This document shows, one piece after another, positions 1 through 11,681 of a DNA stretch of 64,000 nucleotides. How positions within the stretch are numbered: the stretch's first letter is position 1; each line of letters starts with the position of its first letter. The position numbers and the translations under genes are program-made. The notes beneath the pieces are model-generated. The model saw only the letters and a list, made by a program, of their open reading frames with translations, was not told where the DNA came from and did no database searches. The stretch comes from Sycon ciliatum (lineage: Eukaryota > Porifera > Calcarea > Leucosolenida > Sycettidae), in contig NC_088647.1 in NCBI RefSeq assembly GCF_964019385.1, positions 18,469,533-18,533,532 on the forward strand. The letters run 5' to 3'.

Positions 1-45
1 TACGTTTTTTTTTAATCAGTTTCGACGCATCTTTTGTTCTTTATG

Positions 46-342
46 GCACAGTGGGTTGGTCAAGGACCATGATTGAGATACGAGAGGTACCTGGTTCAAG
101 TCCTGCCTGGGAGCGGTTTTTCCAGCCGTGCTGCTACCCACAGTCAACTGGGAACTTGTGGCCTGGCACAAGGGGTACATGGATGCGGCTAATGGGGTCT
201 TTCTCGGCAATTGTGCCAGTGGTTGTGAGACTTATCCACTCACCCCCACCGTTAGGCGCTGCATCTGCCGCTAGGGTTTACCGGGTGTTAGCGGCCATCG
301 TGAGTTCCCTTCGGGAACGGACACGATAATTTACTTCTTCTT
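46..342 (+). mobile_element. SINE with tRNA-like head, nearly full copy
   Basis: The 5' part carries a good pol III B-box (GGTTCAAGTCC at about 92-102), and a region resembling a tRNA D-arm (AGTGGGTTGGTCAAGGACC) lies about 40 bp before it. The 3' half ends in a hairpin-prone stretch (TTCCCTTCGGGAACGG) followed by a pyrimidine-rich tail. The same sequence recurs at 4107-4175 (3' end only) and, reversed and split, at 38049-38080 plus 47513-47780. Shared structure across three loci supports a dispersed SINE. The tRNA origin is inferred from the boxes. A piggyBac-like MITE has inserted in its tail at TTAA. Confidence 0.7.
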
Positions 343-829
343 TTAACCCATTGAACGCTGATGACGTCTATAGACGTCATTGAAAATGCCCCCCATGCGC
401 GGGATGACGTCTATAGACGTCATGGGATATATAGTGATTTCTGGCACTGTCTGGTGTGTAAAAGCACTGTTAGTCAGTTGGATCATGATCCTGCCTCTTG
501 TACGATAGGTTGTTGGTACGAATCCCGCTCGGAAACACTACGCGTCTTTTTTCTTCTCTTTTCAGCGATCTTTCAGCTGCAATTTCACGCATTTGGCGTA
601 TTTCACGCAATTTGAGCAAACTTGCGTCCCCTATTGTGATGCATTATTCTTTTTGGGGACTGTATCGATTCTGTCACCCTGTGGTTGATAGTCTTGGCAA
701 TCATTTCCAAAATATTTGAGGACCCCAGTTGCCAGAACCCTGGAGTTTTAGAACTTGCTATTGGCCCTGTTTTTAGCATTTTATATGCAGAGTACCATAG
801 GCAAGGCCCAGTAGCGCTGAATGGGTTAA
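343..829. mobile_element. piggyBac-like MITE with TTAA target duplication
   Basis: TTAA at 343-346 and 826-829 flank a 479-bp element (347-825) with inverted ends CCCATTGAACGCT and CCCATTCAGCGCT. A TTAA target and CCC-initial termini are the hallmark of piggyBac. Near the left end a perfect 20-bp palindrome (core TGACGTCTATAGACGTCA) occurs twice, at 361-380 and 404-423. No transposase is encoded, so it is non-autonomous. Confidence 0.75.
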
Positions 830-2074
830 AATACCGGTATGATGTATACGTGTACACAGGTGTCATGCCGGACATACACAATACCGATCTCAAGGCTACA
901 ACATCTACATTTGCATTGCCGTAGTAACCCCACCAGGTCATCAACCAATATAGTTGATCCAAGTATCCATTCAGCCACACACGCTCACCTTGGTCATTCG
1001 AAGAAGGTTGAGAGTAACTGTGATTTCAAGCTCGATTCAAGATTGAAGGTCGAAGGAAGGTTGGCACTTTTGATCAGAAGCAGCAGGAGTTATATGATAA
1101 CAAAAAGGATTGAGTTAGACAAAGGCGGGAAAAACCAACCAATCAGACCATAGAGAGCTTGTTGCTATGCAGAATTGACCAATGGGAGAAGACAAGGAGA
1201 AATGCGTATTATTTATGAATTAACTAAACAGCCAGCGTATACGATAAGACAGTTAGCAGATACAACATCCCGTGGCACATGCATTGATAAACGTGACAAG
1301 TAGATACAAAAGACAACTGCCGTACAAACGCGCGCTCATGAGGGGAACACGTTCACCCAACATGTAAACTAGTACCGGCAGAGTAGTTAGTTCGTCGTAC
1401 AACCCGGGGAAGTTTGTCGTACAGCCCGGGAGAACCTGTCAGCTGCCGTGGCCGATATGACACAGGGACTGTGTGCTTTAACCTGCTACAGTGCTCAATT
1501 CCTGTGATGGGCAGAGCCCATCTATTCGGTGTATTCTTTCCCGCCACCTAAACGTGGGGCATGTGTGTGTATGAAATGTTTCATTTCCAACCATACAAGA
1601 TGCACTTCGAAAAATCAGGCTGGGCCGTGCAAGACTGCCCCCATCCTCCACGAGATCAAGAGAGGTCGTTAGTTACAGGTTTTACTGTGCACTATTTTCC
1701 GCTATCTGAATGTGTGGCGTATGTGTACGTTATTCCCAACCAGACAGGGAGAACTTAAAAAAAGGTCCGTTCCATGGGAACCTGTACCCATCCCCCAAGA
1801 GGTTGTACCCCCCCCCCCACCCTACCTATGTGATTGTTGCGGCACCACAACTGTCGGGACGAGCACGAAAGCATTATTTTCGCTGTTTGGGTACATCTTC
1901 CTAGAAAATCTTTTCAACAGGCATGATGACATACCCAACTTTCGAATTTGAATTTTGCTTCTGGAATATTTGAAATCCGTCAGTTTGAGGGAGTTGAGAT
2001 AAAATCGAATAGTCAATAGTTTAGAATCACATCCCTAACCTTTATCCTGCCTGCTTTGTTACTCTATGCTGCAG
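830..2074. other. No gene recognised; probable intron of the glycoside-hydrolase gene
   Basis: No coding similarity was recognised. The next feature begins at a splice acceptor, so this stretch is most likely intron. It ends in a pyrimidine-containing tract and CAG at 2072-2074. The equivalent intron of the paralogue is 2.1 kb, so the preceding exon probably lies left of the window. There is a poly-C run at 1809-1819. Confidence 0.5.
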
Positions 2075-2774
2075 CCCAGAGCCGGCTATTCCGTGGGACG
2101 CTCATCTATTTCCCGACGGCACACCAGTGTCGCTTACCGAAGCCGCGGCCCTGCGTAACCTGACAACGGGGAAGGATGAGTTTCTCTACTACAACACGTC
2201 GCTGCCTGTGTCTGCAATGCTGACGCAGGACTCCTTTCTCAACATCACCGGCAAGGACCAGTTCATCCCGTGGATTGCCGGCTTGAAGACGCCGATGACC
2301 GACGCCGTGGCGGAGGCAGCTATCTGGGTTGGAGAGCAGGCGGACACGGCCGGTATGCTGGTTCGGCAGCAGTGGACGGTGAAGAGCTCGCAGGCAGGCT
2401 ATTATGTAGGCGTCGATGTTCCGAGCAGGACGCTGAGCGTGGCTCGCTGGACACCAAACATGAGCCCAGTGCTCGGCACGTATGACTTGTCCAAGAGAGA
2501 GAACGGGCTGATCGTGAACGGCTGGAACTTGCTCAGGGTTGCCATAGTGGGAAACAAAACGTCGGTGTGGTTCAACCCGGCGCATTCGGATGCTACAGGC
2601 GAAGACGGCACGCCTCAGCCAATCAAACCGCTAATCGTTGCCGTTGACGACAATCCCGATGACCCAGAGCAGATTGCGTCCGGCGACCTGGCACTGGTGA
2701 CGCTGGATGATAACATGAAAGTCGACTACATCAGCCTGCTGCCAATATCCGTCTTGCCATCTTCAGTGCTGTAG
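2075..2774 (+). CDS. Glycoside hydrolase, terminal exon (gene continues left of window)
   Basis: The exon opens after a splice acceptor (CAG at 2072-2074) with one base completing a split codon, then reads PEPAIPWDAHLFPDGTPVSL and runs 232 codons to a TAG. It aligns almost without gaps to the last exon of the complete paralogue at 11682-12393. It holds the end of the TIM-barrel catalytic region (the PEPAIPW...DGTPVSLTEA stretch that closes this cellulase-like family) and then a beta-rich concanavalin-like domain (about residues 60-230; YYVGVDVPSRTLSVARW, GWNLLRVAIVG). The catalytic residues would be on missing upstream exons. An ATG at 2127 could give a 215-aa ORF, but the homology and splice site show it is internal. 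The two paralogues are convergent, about 9 kb apart at their 3' ends. Substrate is unknown. Confidence 0.75.
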
Positions 2775-2950
2775 CTTCAACGGCAAGCCACGGCTGGCAC
2801 ACACCTGGACTCGAAATTCCAGCACAGCTCTAGACCAACCCACAGTACAGCTACGTTCGTAATGATAGGATGAGTGGATCCGAATGACAGCCATTGTTCT
2901 TGACAAACAGTTAATATCTGCAACTGCATGAGAGCACAACATAATAATTA

Positions 2951-3146
2951 CTGTAAATATACAAATTTTCGGCAGCTATTTAATTTCGGCTATATTCGGC
3001 ACCGACCCAAAACGCCTAAATTAAAACGCCGATGAAATTTTTCACAGCATCTGTCGCACTATACCATGCCCTCTACCCCACGCCGAAAATAAATCGCCGC
3101 CGAAATGTCAAAAATCGTGAAGTGCCGAAATTTTGTATATTTACAG
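2951..3146. mobile_element. TA-flanked MITE (CTGTAAATATAC termini)
   Basis: Inverted ends CTGTAAATATACAAATTTTC (left) and its near-exact complement on the right are each flanked by TA (2949-2950, 3147-3148). This is the insertion signature of Tc1/mariner-type elements. The interior is AT-rich with repeated CGGC/GCCG words and no ORF. The termini resemble the CTGTATAAGTACAAATTTTC family found at 10226, 25329, 30403, 37352 and 49516. Confidence 0.65.
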
Positions 3147-3340
3147 TATACAGTTTTCAAATCTTTTTTGGAAAAGGAGAGTGCACGCCCATGGCAAAGT
3201 AACCCATCTAGACGTGAGCCTTGTACATACAGCAGTGGGCACTGTACAAGTACAAATTTCGGTCCAACCAACCAACATGGGTCAGCAGACCAACCGGTTT
3301 ATTTTTCCAGGATCGCAGTATATGTTTGGTCCTGTGTGTG

Positions 3341-3342
<2 letters not shown>

Positions 3343-3398
<56 letters not shown>

Positions 3399-3443
3399 TG
3401 TGTGGTGTGCGTGCGCATGTGTGTGAAAGAGAGAGAGAGAGAG
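3343..3443. repeat. (TG)n followed by (GA)n microsatellite
   Basis: A TG-dinucleotide tract of about 25 units (to about 3395) passes through a CG-containing alternating purine-pyrimidine stretch into a short (GA)9 tract. Long ORFs called here on either strand are artefacts of the repeat. Confidence 0.9.
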
Positions 3444-4106
3444 AGGATGGAACCATGGCTCCATCGTCTCCGATGACTCGATGACAGATGACGGTCTTGA
3501 TGGAACCAGCTTATCACGACGTGTTTGCCATGCGTGGAGCACACTAAACCACCACTTGACACGTACACTGTACGTGCACACAACTACAGGAGGCAAGAGG
3601 CTGGTTTGCTGTAACTTGAATTTCACTTACTGGGTGATAATCAGAAGACAGTACTAATTGAACACTGTATTGGTCCTGATTAGGACACACATACATATAC
3701 TACATATACTCTGATTTTCTGCAGAGCTCACTGACTTGTCAGTTTGAGCACTCTGGCAAGGTACGTTCGGGCCTGATTGGAAATTTTTATTTCCATTGCT
3801 ATCAGGTTCGGCCTAATTTCCTCTGTGCTGCGCTGACGAGTCCACAAAGGACGGAACAATTCTGTCCGCAGACTGAGTATACTCTGATTTACTAATTTAG
3901 CGATGAATAATATCAAATGCACAATCCTAACACAAACATTTCAACCAAAGTAGTTATGCGTCTAGAGCATTTTCTTGTCACAAACATTAGTGGCATATCG
4001 TTTCATTAATTGCCTGCAAATTTGCTGGTCATAGCACAAGAAAATGTCACTTGAGGAACATGACTCCAACATGAACAACTCCAATAAATAATAAATATTG
4101 AAAGAA

Positions 4107-4175
4107 AGGTAGGGTTTATCGGGTGTTAGCAGCCGTCGTGAGTTCCCTTCGGGAACGGACACGATAATTTCCTTT
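4107..4175 (+). mobile_element. SINE fragment, 3' end only
   Basis: Matches the last about 65 bp of the SINE at 46-342, including GGGTTTATCGGGTGTTAGC and the TTCCCTTCGGGAACGG hairpin, then a T-rich tail. The tRNA-like head is absent, so it is 5'-truncated. Confidence 0.7.
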
Positions 4176-5091
4176 TTTTACTTTAAAGGAACTGCTGTAA
4201 ATTCTTGATTTCTTTAACTGCTTTGGAAAAACAATAATGCTCGAAATTGAGATCTTCAATATCCACTCGGGTCAAAATAAGGAGGCGATACGTATGGGAA
4301 TATCAAGGATAATAGATTAAATGAAGTAAATTTTAATATTCATCAGATTGAGGGAAAGATGCAAAAAATAACTAAAAAGATTATATCATTGCGTAGTATC
4401 CAAATTGAATACCACGTTCCGCCCTTAATGCTATTTGTGTATAGTAATACCAAAAATGGTAATACTTGTAGGATAAGGATAGACAACTTTTAAAGCTCAG
4501 CATGCAATGAATTTCTGTCTTACTACTCAAATTGGCATTACTATGGCTGGTGGGGTGATACATGTCGTTCTGTATATACATGTACAATCGGTGATGGTGA
4601 ATGAAATCAGACGACGTGAGTCAAGTCTGCGTCCTGCGCCTCTTCCCATCCCAGGATTCCCAGATCTGGGGCTGCACGGCGCCCGGCCCATACTTCACTC
4701 ATACGATCATTACAACTTCATTGAGCTGCCCACACCGGTACATACCCAGTGTTTCAAGTAGCCGCCTGAGAAGCTTCACGCCGTGCTGTGATGAGGCGGC
4801 GCTATATAGATTGCCGCAGTATCATCTCCAGTGCGATGAGTAGCACAGAGCAAGCGCGGCACGCTGATGCAAACTTCCTGCGAGTAGCAATGTACCAGTA
4901 AGTACCGGTACCGGTAAGTACCGGTAAGTATTTTACTACTCCTGGTTTGCATGCCACATCCACAATTGACTGCTTTGGTGAGGTTCCTGCACCGGTGATG
5001 ATACGGCTGGCATCACATGCACAATCTTGCCAGTCGTAACTAGAATATCTCAAGTGCATGTGCAACAACAGCACTCAACCCAGAACCATGA

Positions 5092-6411
5092 TCAGACATA
5101 GAATGTCTTGATAGCGTAGAGCAGCTGCACGATGGCCCTCTCCTCATTGTCCGCGATGTCCTCCGGCGTGCAGATCGTGCGCACGTGCTCCAGCTGCGGC
5201 GAGCCAGACTCCTGGAGCAGTGTCAGGGCCATGTCGGCATTGTGTAATGATTCACCGTGGCTGAACGGCACCGCGAAGAAGCTGTCCAGGCGCACGAAGA
5301 ACGACCCCAGCATGCCGGCAAGCAGTATGAACAGCACACCACTGGCAAAGTCGCCGATGGACTCCGCCGGCTTCGTGATCACGCCGAGGTGATTGTTGAC
5401 GAACTCGAGCAGCGAGTCCACCAGCACGTGCCGCTGCCCGCTCTGGTAGAGGCAGCGCACGCACGTCACCGCGTTCTGCAGCTCCAAAATCTCGTTCTGG
5501 TTGTGCCAGAAGATGTCGACTTCGGCGGTAAGGCGCACGGATAGCGGGACTGTCACCATTGTATTCATGTGACGCGTTGCCCGCACAAAGTCCAGCGTGA
5601 TGTTGACGGGCAGCTTTGGGTAGCCGCCACTGCGATGGTACAGCGCCAGCTGCGTAGCCACCTGCAGCAGTGCCAGCGGGTTGCGGTCCAGCAACTCTTC
5701 CAGCAGCGAACTGTGCACGCCCAGCTCATAGTCTGCCGCCGACGTGTCGTCGCACTCCTCGTGTCCCCACTGCCCGCACGCGGCGCCCAGCTGCTCCACG
5801 CCTAAATCGTGCTCGATCTCGCGCAGTACTGCTTCCCATTTCTCGCGTACCGCCGAGCTGCTGACGGAAATGTGGATGTTGGGTCCGATACCCAGCTGAA
5901 CGCCTCTAAGAATTTCCAACAGCTCCACAAGCACGCTTCCATCCCAGAGATCGGCAAAGAACGACCTGACCACGATGGAGCGCTTTCGGACGGTATCGTT
6001 GATCCAGTCCAGGAGGCTTTCGGTCAGCTTGCTCAGTTGCTCTTGATTGTTTTCGCTGGAAGCGAGCACCAAATGGGATTTGAAATCGCACCTCCAAGTA
6101 CGTTTCGCCATGTCCATGACTTCCACTCGCTTTTCGGCCACTCCAGCTTCCGCACGCAGAGACAGAGCGCTCCAACTGGGCTCTCGTTGACCGAGTACAG
6201 TCGGTTTTGCAATCTTGGAAACACTTTGTTGTGCGATGACTTCAACACAAACTCCGAGGACAGCAAGGGACAGGACGGGAATGCAGCAGTTCGGCAACTG
6301 ACGACGATGCAGAGACCGGGCGGCTGATGTTGTGATGGACAAAACGTCCGCTTCGCTGAGGTCACCATAATTTATTTTACTCACTGCGGTCCGACTCTCT
6401 CTCGGACTCAT
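5092..6411 (-). CDS. Parvin-like protein with two calponin-homology domains
   Basis: A single uninterrupted 439-codon frame. CH1 spans about residues 126-262 (TESLLDWINDTVRKRSIVVR, then DLWDGSVLVELLEILRG, the core CH actin-binding-type helices). CH2 spans about 332-438 (VDSLLEFVNNHLG, FASGVLFILLAGMLGSFFV, HNADMALTLLQESG, CTPEDIADNEERAIVQLLYA). The order CH1-linker-CH2, the ending of CH2 at the extreme C-terminus, and the 'DGVxLxxLxGxL..FFVPL' type wording match alpha/beta-parvin, an adaptor of the ILK-PINCH-parvin complex at integrin adhesions. Length is slightly above vertebrate parvins (about 365-370 aa). The extra is an N-terminal stretch of about 100 residues with no recognisable motif and a longer loop in CH1 (about 205-232), so a start at Met100 or Met101 (MDMAKRTW) cannot be excluded. 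No intron is visible. Function is inferred from the family. Confidence 0.8.
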   Translation of the reverse strand: MSPRESRTAVSKINYGDLSEADVLSITTSAARSLHRRQLPNCCIPVLSLAVLGVCVEVIAQQSVSKIAKPTVLGQREPSWSALSLRAEAGVAEKRVEVMDMAKRTWRCDFKSHLVLASSENNQEQLSKLTESLLDWINDTVRKRSIVVRSFFADLWDGSVLVELLEILRGVQLGIGPNIHISVSSSAVREKWEAVLREIEHDLGVEQLGAACGQWGHEECDDTSAADYELGVHSSLLEELLDRNPLALLQVATQLALYHRSGGYPKLPVNITLDFVRATRHMNTMVTVPLSVRLTAEVDIFWHNQNEILELQNAVTCVRCLYQSGQRHVLVDSLLEFVNNHLGVITKPAESIGDFASGVLFILLAGMLGSFFVRLDSFFAVPFSHGESLHNADMALTLLQESGSPQLEHVRTICTPEDIADNEERAIVQLLYAIKTFYV

Positions 6412-9400
6412 GTGAGGATCTGTATCGCTGTAGTTGTGTTACCTCAGTCGATATCACGTGTGCATGGCTTGATCAGCGTATTCATTGCTCAATGATCAGT
6501 TTCTGATGCATAATAAGTATGCGTAGCTACCGCGTAGACTACTGTGGCGGTAGCTAGAGCCGAGTGCATGCGAGATGCAGCCCGACGTGTAAATCCGAAG
6601 CAGGAATGCTAGAACTTAGTAGAAGTAGAACCGAGAGCTCCGGTCTCCGGACCAACGACGTTACTAGTAATATTGTGGTCAAGTGAGGTCATGCGTTTCC
6701 ACTGCTTCACTTTCACTCTTCACAGTCACTGTAAGTAGCGAGGAAACCTCGTAGTTTTGAGACCAGACTGATGTCTGTGATGAGTGGTGGCGCTGCAGTG
6801 TCACCGCTCCACTGCTGCATACCTGGACGAGAGCTCGGACCTAACAGCAAAGAGCGATCCAACAGCCGATGACTGCCGCCGGTAAACCATGATGAACTAA
6901 CTATTCATGTAGCATGCTGCAGCTAAAAAAGACAAGTCTACAATGTACGTCTCTGCTACGGAGCACTCGATGACCCATATTCAGTCTCTACGTGAAGAAG
7001 ACTACCGGTAGTCTACATCAGTGGTCTTGCAATGACTGTACTGTTATCATGGTTATGCATGGACCGGTTTGATAACTGCACTCGGACAGTACAGCAGGCC
7101 CAGGTCCACCGGTCTTGACGCGGCTGGCCTGTTGCTAATGTCATCAAATGAGAAAATATTGGTCACTTCCAAAACGTGTAGATCTACCACTGCAGTACTC
7201 AATATGGACGTACATGTACGTAAACCGGTGAACTGCAGCTGAGGCAAGGCAAGTCTCCGCTACGCGCATACGTATCGGAACACTCACTGACTCAAGTCTC
7301 TAGCTCTACATGAAGACTAAGTAGTCTACATCACTACACTTATCACTGCGACATCTGTGCAATGACTGTACGTACTGTTGCAGTGTTGCCCGTTGCATTG
7401 CATGGACCGGTTTGATACCTGCACTCCTACTCCTGGTCCTAATCCGAAGGCCCAGGTCCACCGGTCCTGGCGCTGGCCTGTTGCTAATGCCAAGAATGGT
7501 CACTTCCAAAACGTGTACAGCTGTAGAGTCTACCAGTAGACCTACATGTACGTACTGAAGGTCACAATAATCATAATGTACATTATACCGGTACATGTAC
7601 ATGCATGCACATCTACATGACATTGGTTACACATGACATGTGTATTTTGACGTAAAAACGTGGTTGCAGTTGGCTACTTCGTCCTTAACCCTTCGATATA
7701 GTTTGATATAGTCGCTTCTCTGGGCCTGAGTTCATCACGACGTGACGTAGTTCGGTGGATAACGCCAGCCACGATCGGCGAGTTTGTTTCTCACGGTTCA
7801 CAAGTTCACAATACACCGATAATGACACCGGCAACATCGACGATCAGGAATCTTAGGAATATGGGAGCGTAGACGGTTGTCTACACAAGGAAATAGTTTG
7901 CCAAGGAACAAGGCCATGCCACAATGACATTGTTGTCTGATGATTAACCACATGGCAAGGAAGCTAGCTGTATATGCAGACGAAAATGAAAAAGAAAGGA
8001 CCAAAAGTTCTACATCATTTTATCACGGTAGATGTCCGACACTTACGAACAGTTACATGTACATGTACATGTATAATGTATAAGCAAGATTCTGGTGAGT
8101 CGCAACGTGCAACACTCAGCACAATAATGACTGACATGGTACTGGCACAAAGGTTTAGCGGACCTGATGTAACAGCTCTATCACATCTCGAATGTGCAAA
8201 CCAACAGCCGTCCAACTTGGAAGGTTCGCGTTCTCGTCCTCGTCCTCGTTCTCGAAGTGAGCCGTGGCAGTCCTGTGCCGTGAACCCTTCGTCTTTCGTC
8301 ATCATTTTGTCATAGCTAGCCTGACATTCTTAGTTCGCAGTGATGTTTAGCTTTTTTTCGCCTTGAGTGCGCTCACCTTCCCCTTTCTCACCTCACTCCA
8401 TGACTTCGAACCTTCCAACTGCAAGTAGTGGGGAGGCTGTTGGTACAAGTACATGTAGTTGGGAGGCTGTTGGTTTGCGCATTCGAGACGTGATGGGGCT
8501 AAACATCGACGATCGTGTGAGGTATTGGACTGTATTCAGAGCCATTTATCTCCTTTCTTCCTGTTGTATAATACTTACTATCCGGTGCGTATTTACCGCC
8601 ATATTACCAGGTGCGTGTTTACCACCATAATTATGAATAAAATCCTCAGGAACCCATCGTGCTAACTGCTGCACGTTCTGAATAGTTTTTTGTACTTTCT
8701 TTTTGATTGCCTTGGCTTTCCATCCGAGCCTAAAATGGCAATATAGCCTTAAAAAGTGTTGCATTGCAAACTTGTGTCATTTGGCTATGTCCTCACAGCA
8801 TATTACAAGTAATTTATAGCAACTTAAGCTTGGGAGTTAACTAGCCTTAAACTAGGGCATGACTGTAAAGTCACTTACATGTACTTCGAGTACGTAGTAC
8901 GTACATGTACATGTACGTGTTATGGTCGCATTGTGTGCGACCATATATTTTACCTTTCATGGCAATTGGTATCTCAATTTTTTCACGTCTACATGACTTT
9001 ATCTTGCCCGTAAAAGAGGCCGTTACCCCGCAAAAAAAATTGTGTGCAATAGATGTACATGTACAATGCATCATGTACATTTGATTTTAACTACATTGTA
9101 GATGGTTTGGTAGAAAAACTTGGGCGGAAACCAAGGACATGATTGTACTATGATATAATCTAACACTAGATAGACCATGTTATAGTTCACGCAATTGCAC
9201 TGTCAATCTAACAATTATGATTGTACTACATGTAGAAGCAGATCTACTACGATAGCTTGTCTCAGCCTCCGCCTCACGGACCTGCAGCATGCTACAAAGT
9301 CAGAGCCTGAGCTGAGGCGAAGTGCAGGAATATCGACTGCTTCCCACCGAACCGTTACCTTCCGAAGTGCCGGTACGTACAATGTCAATGAGATAGCTAG

Positions 9401-10225
9401 GGATTATAGCAGCTCTAATTGTACCACTAAATCATACCGTAATTTCACAAATTTTCCTTGTACATGTACTTTTTACATGTTCAGTACCTTCTGTGCTTCC
9501 GTTTCATACCTAAAATGTCATAACCGAACAAACACAAAGCACATAATCCAAGAGGAGACTGTCTCTCTGTACCTGAATTTTCTGTTCACCTAACCTGGTA
9601 GTACTATTATTATCACGCAGGCTGCAATATTCAATGACATAATTAAAGACATATTCATAAATGACATATCTTCAATACCCATGAGCTACATTGTATATGA
9701 TAATTATATCATTGTATCATCGTTCTAGCTCAATTTCTTTCCCCTGTCATAGTCCTGTTTATCATGTTCAGCATAAGCGAAGTTGTGGATCATGCTTGCA
9801 TGGTTGACTCCAACGCCGCTACATGCAAGTAATAATAATAATAATAATAACCTGGTCCTTTGCCCTCATACCCCGAAAGAAAGATTTGGACCACCTACCT
9901 GTACATGTAAAACTTACTTCTGAAATCAGTACTTTACCTTTCATGGTATCTCAAATTTTTTCACGTCTACATGACTTTATCTTGCCCATAAAAGAGGCCG
10001 TTACCCCGCCAAAAAAAAGTACAGTCATGTTACTTCATCAGTTTGTGTGGCGGACCTGGAGTAAAATGATCAAAGAGTTGTACGACTGCCTGACAAATCA
10101 CATCTCCTTGCACCAGACTTTATTGTAGGAAGAGTAGGCTCTGGGTCTGGGGACCCGGGAGGTTATAGCTATACTCTTGATACTAGCAAGAGTACATAGT
10201 ATTCCTGGGAGCTTGTTGACTTGTA
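6412..10225. other. Intergenic, repeat-bearing, no gene recognised
   Basis: 6412-6914 shows nothing recognisable and presumably contains the parvin-like promoter. 6915-7560 is a diverged tandem duplication. About 8182-8230 and 8398-8495 are inverted copies of a short sequence (CGAACCTTCCAAC, GGTTTGCGCATTCGAG). 8940-9030 and 9935-10015 are direct copies of a roughly 85-bp sequence (TTTTTTCACGTCTACATGAC ... AGAGGCCGTTACCCCGC). 8545-8632 reappears inverted at about 10525-10620 (GGTGGTAAACACGCACCTGG). An (AAT)n tract lies at about 9831-9850. Many ACATGTACATGT runs occur. Confidence 0.5.
6915..7560. repeat. Diverged tandem duplication, unit about 320 bp
   Basis: 6915-7235 and 7237-7560 share, in the same order, CAAGTCT...TAGTCTACATCA, TGCAATGACTGTAC, GCATGGACCGGTTTGATA, GGCCCAGGTCCACCGGTC, GGCCTGTTGCTAATG and GGTCACTTCCAAAACGTGTA. 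The copies differ by many small indels, so the duplication is old. No ORF is conserved between them. Confidence 0.7.
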
Positions 10226-10441
10226 CTGGATAGGTACAAATCTTCCTTTATGAAATCTTTCGTTAGATCACTCCACCAGCAGGTTCGTTACGTACAACAT
10301 TTCGTTTTTGGTCGAGGTCTGTCACCCCGAACGATCAGAAAAATTACTTTGGTACAGACTTTAGTTACTAAGTTTCGTGCTCCCTAACGAAAAAAAGCGA
10401 AAGTTAATTCCAAACCAAACTTTCTACTTACATGTATACAG
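10226..10441. mobile_element. TA-flanked MITE, CTGTATAAG family, short copy
   Basis: TA at 10224-10225 and 10442-10443 flank a 216-bp element starting CTGGATAGGTACAAATC and ending in GTATACAG. The inside shares AAATCTTTCGTTA, CACTCCACCAGC, TTTCGTTTTTGGTCGAGGTC and TTTCGTGCTCCCTAACGA with the copies at 25329, 30403, 37352 and 49516. It serves as the reference for the uninterrupted interior of this family. Confidence 0.6.
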
Positions 10442-11673
<1,232 letters not shown>

Positions 11674-11681
11674 TCTGACCC

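Larger units (their letters stand above)
2775..5091. other. Intergenic region between glycoside hydrolase and parvin-like gene
   Basis: Holds a 196-bp MITE (2951-3146), a (TG)n/(GA)n microsatellite pair (about 3343-3443), a 3' SINE fragment (4107-4175) and short CCGGTAAGTA repeats near 4890-4930. Elsewhere (3450-4100 and 4180-5090) I see nothing coding. The parvin-like gene would be expected to use a terminator around 4.9-5.09 kb, but no clear signal was chosen. Confidence 0.5.

Noticed and set aside
2127-2774. Independent 215-aa gene starting at 2127
   Set aside because: Homology to the paralogue continues upstream to a splice acceptor at 2074, so the Met is internal to an exon.
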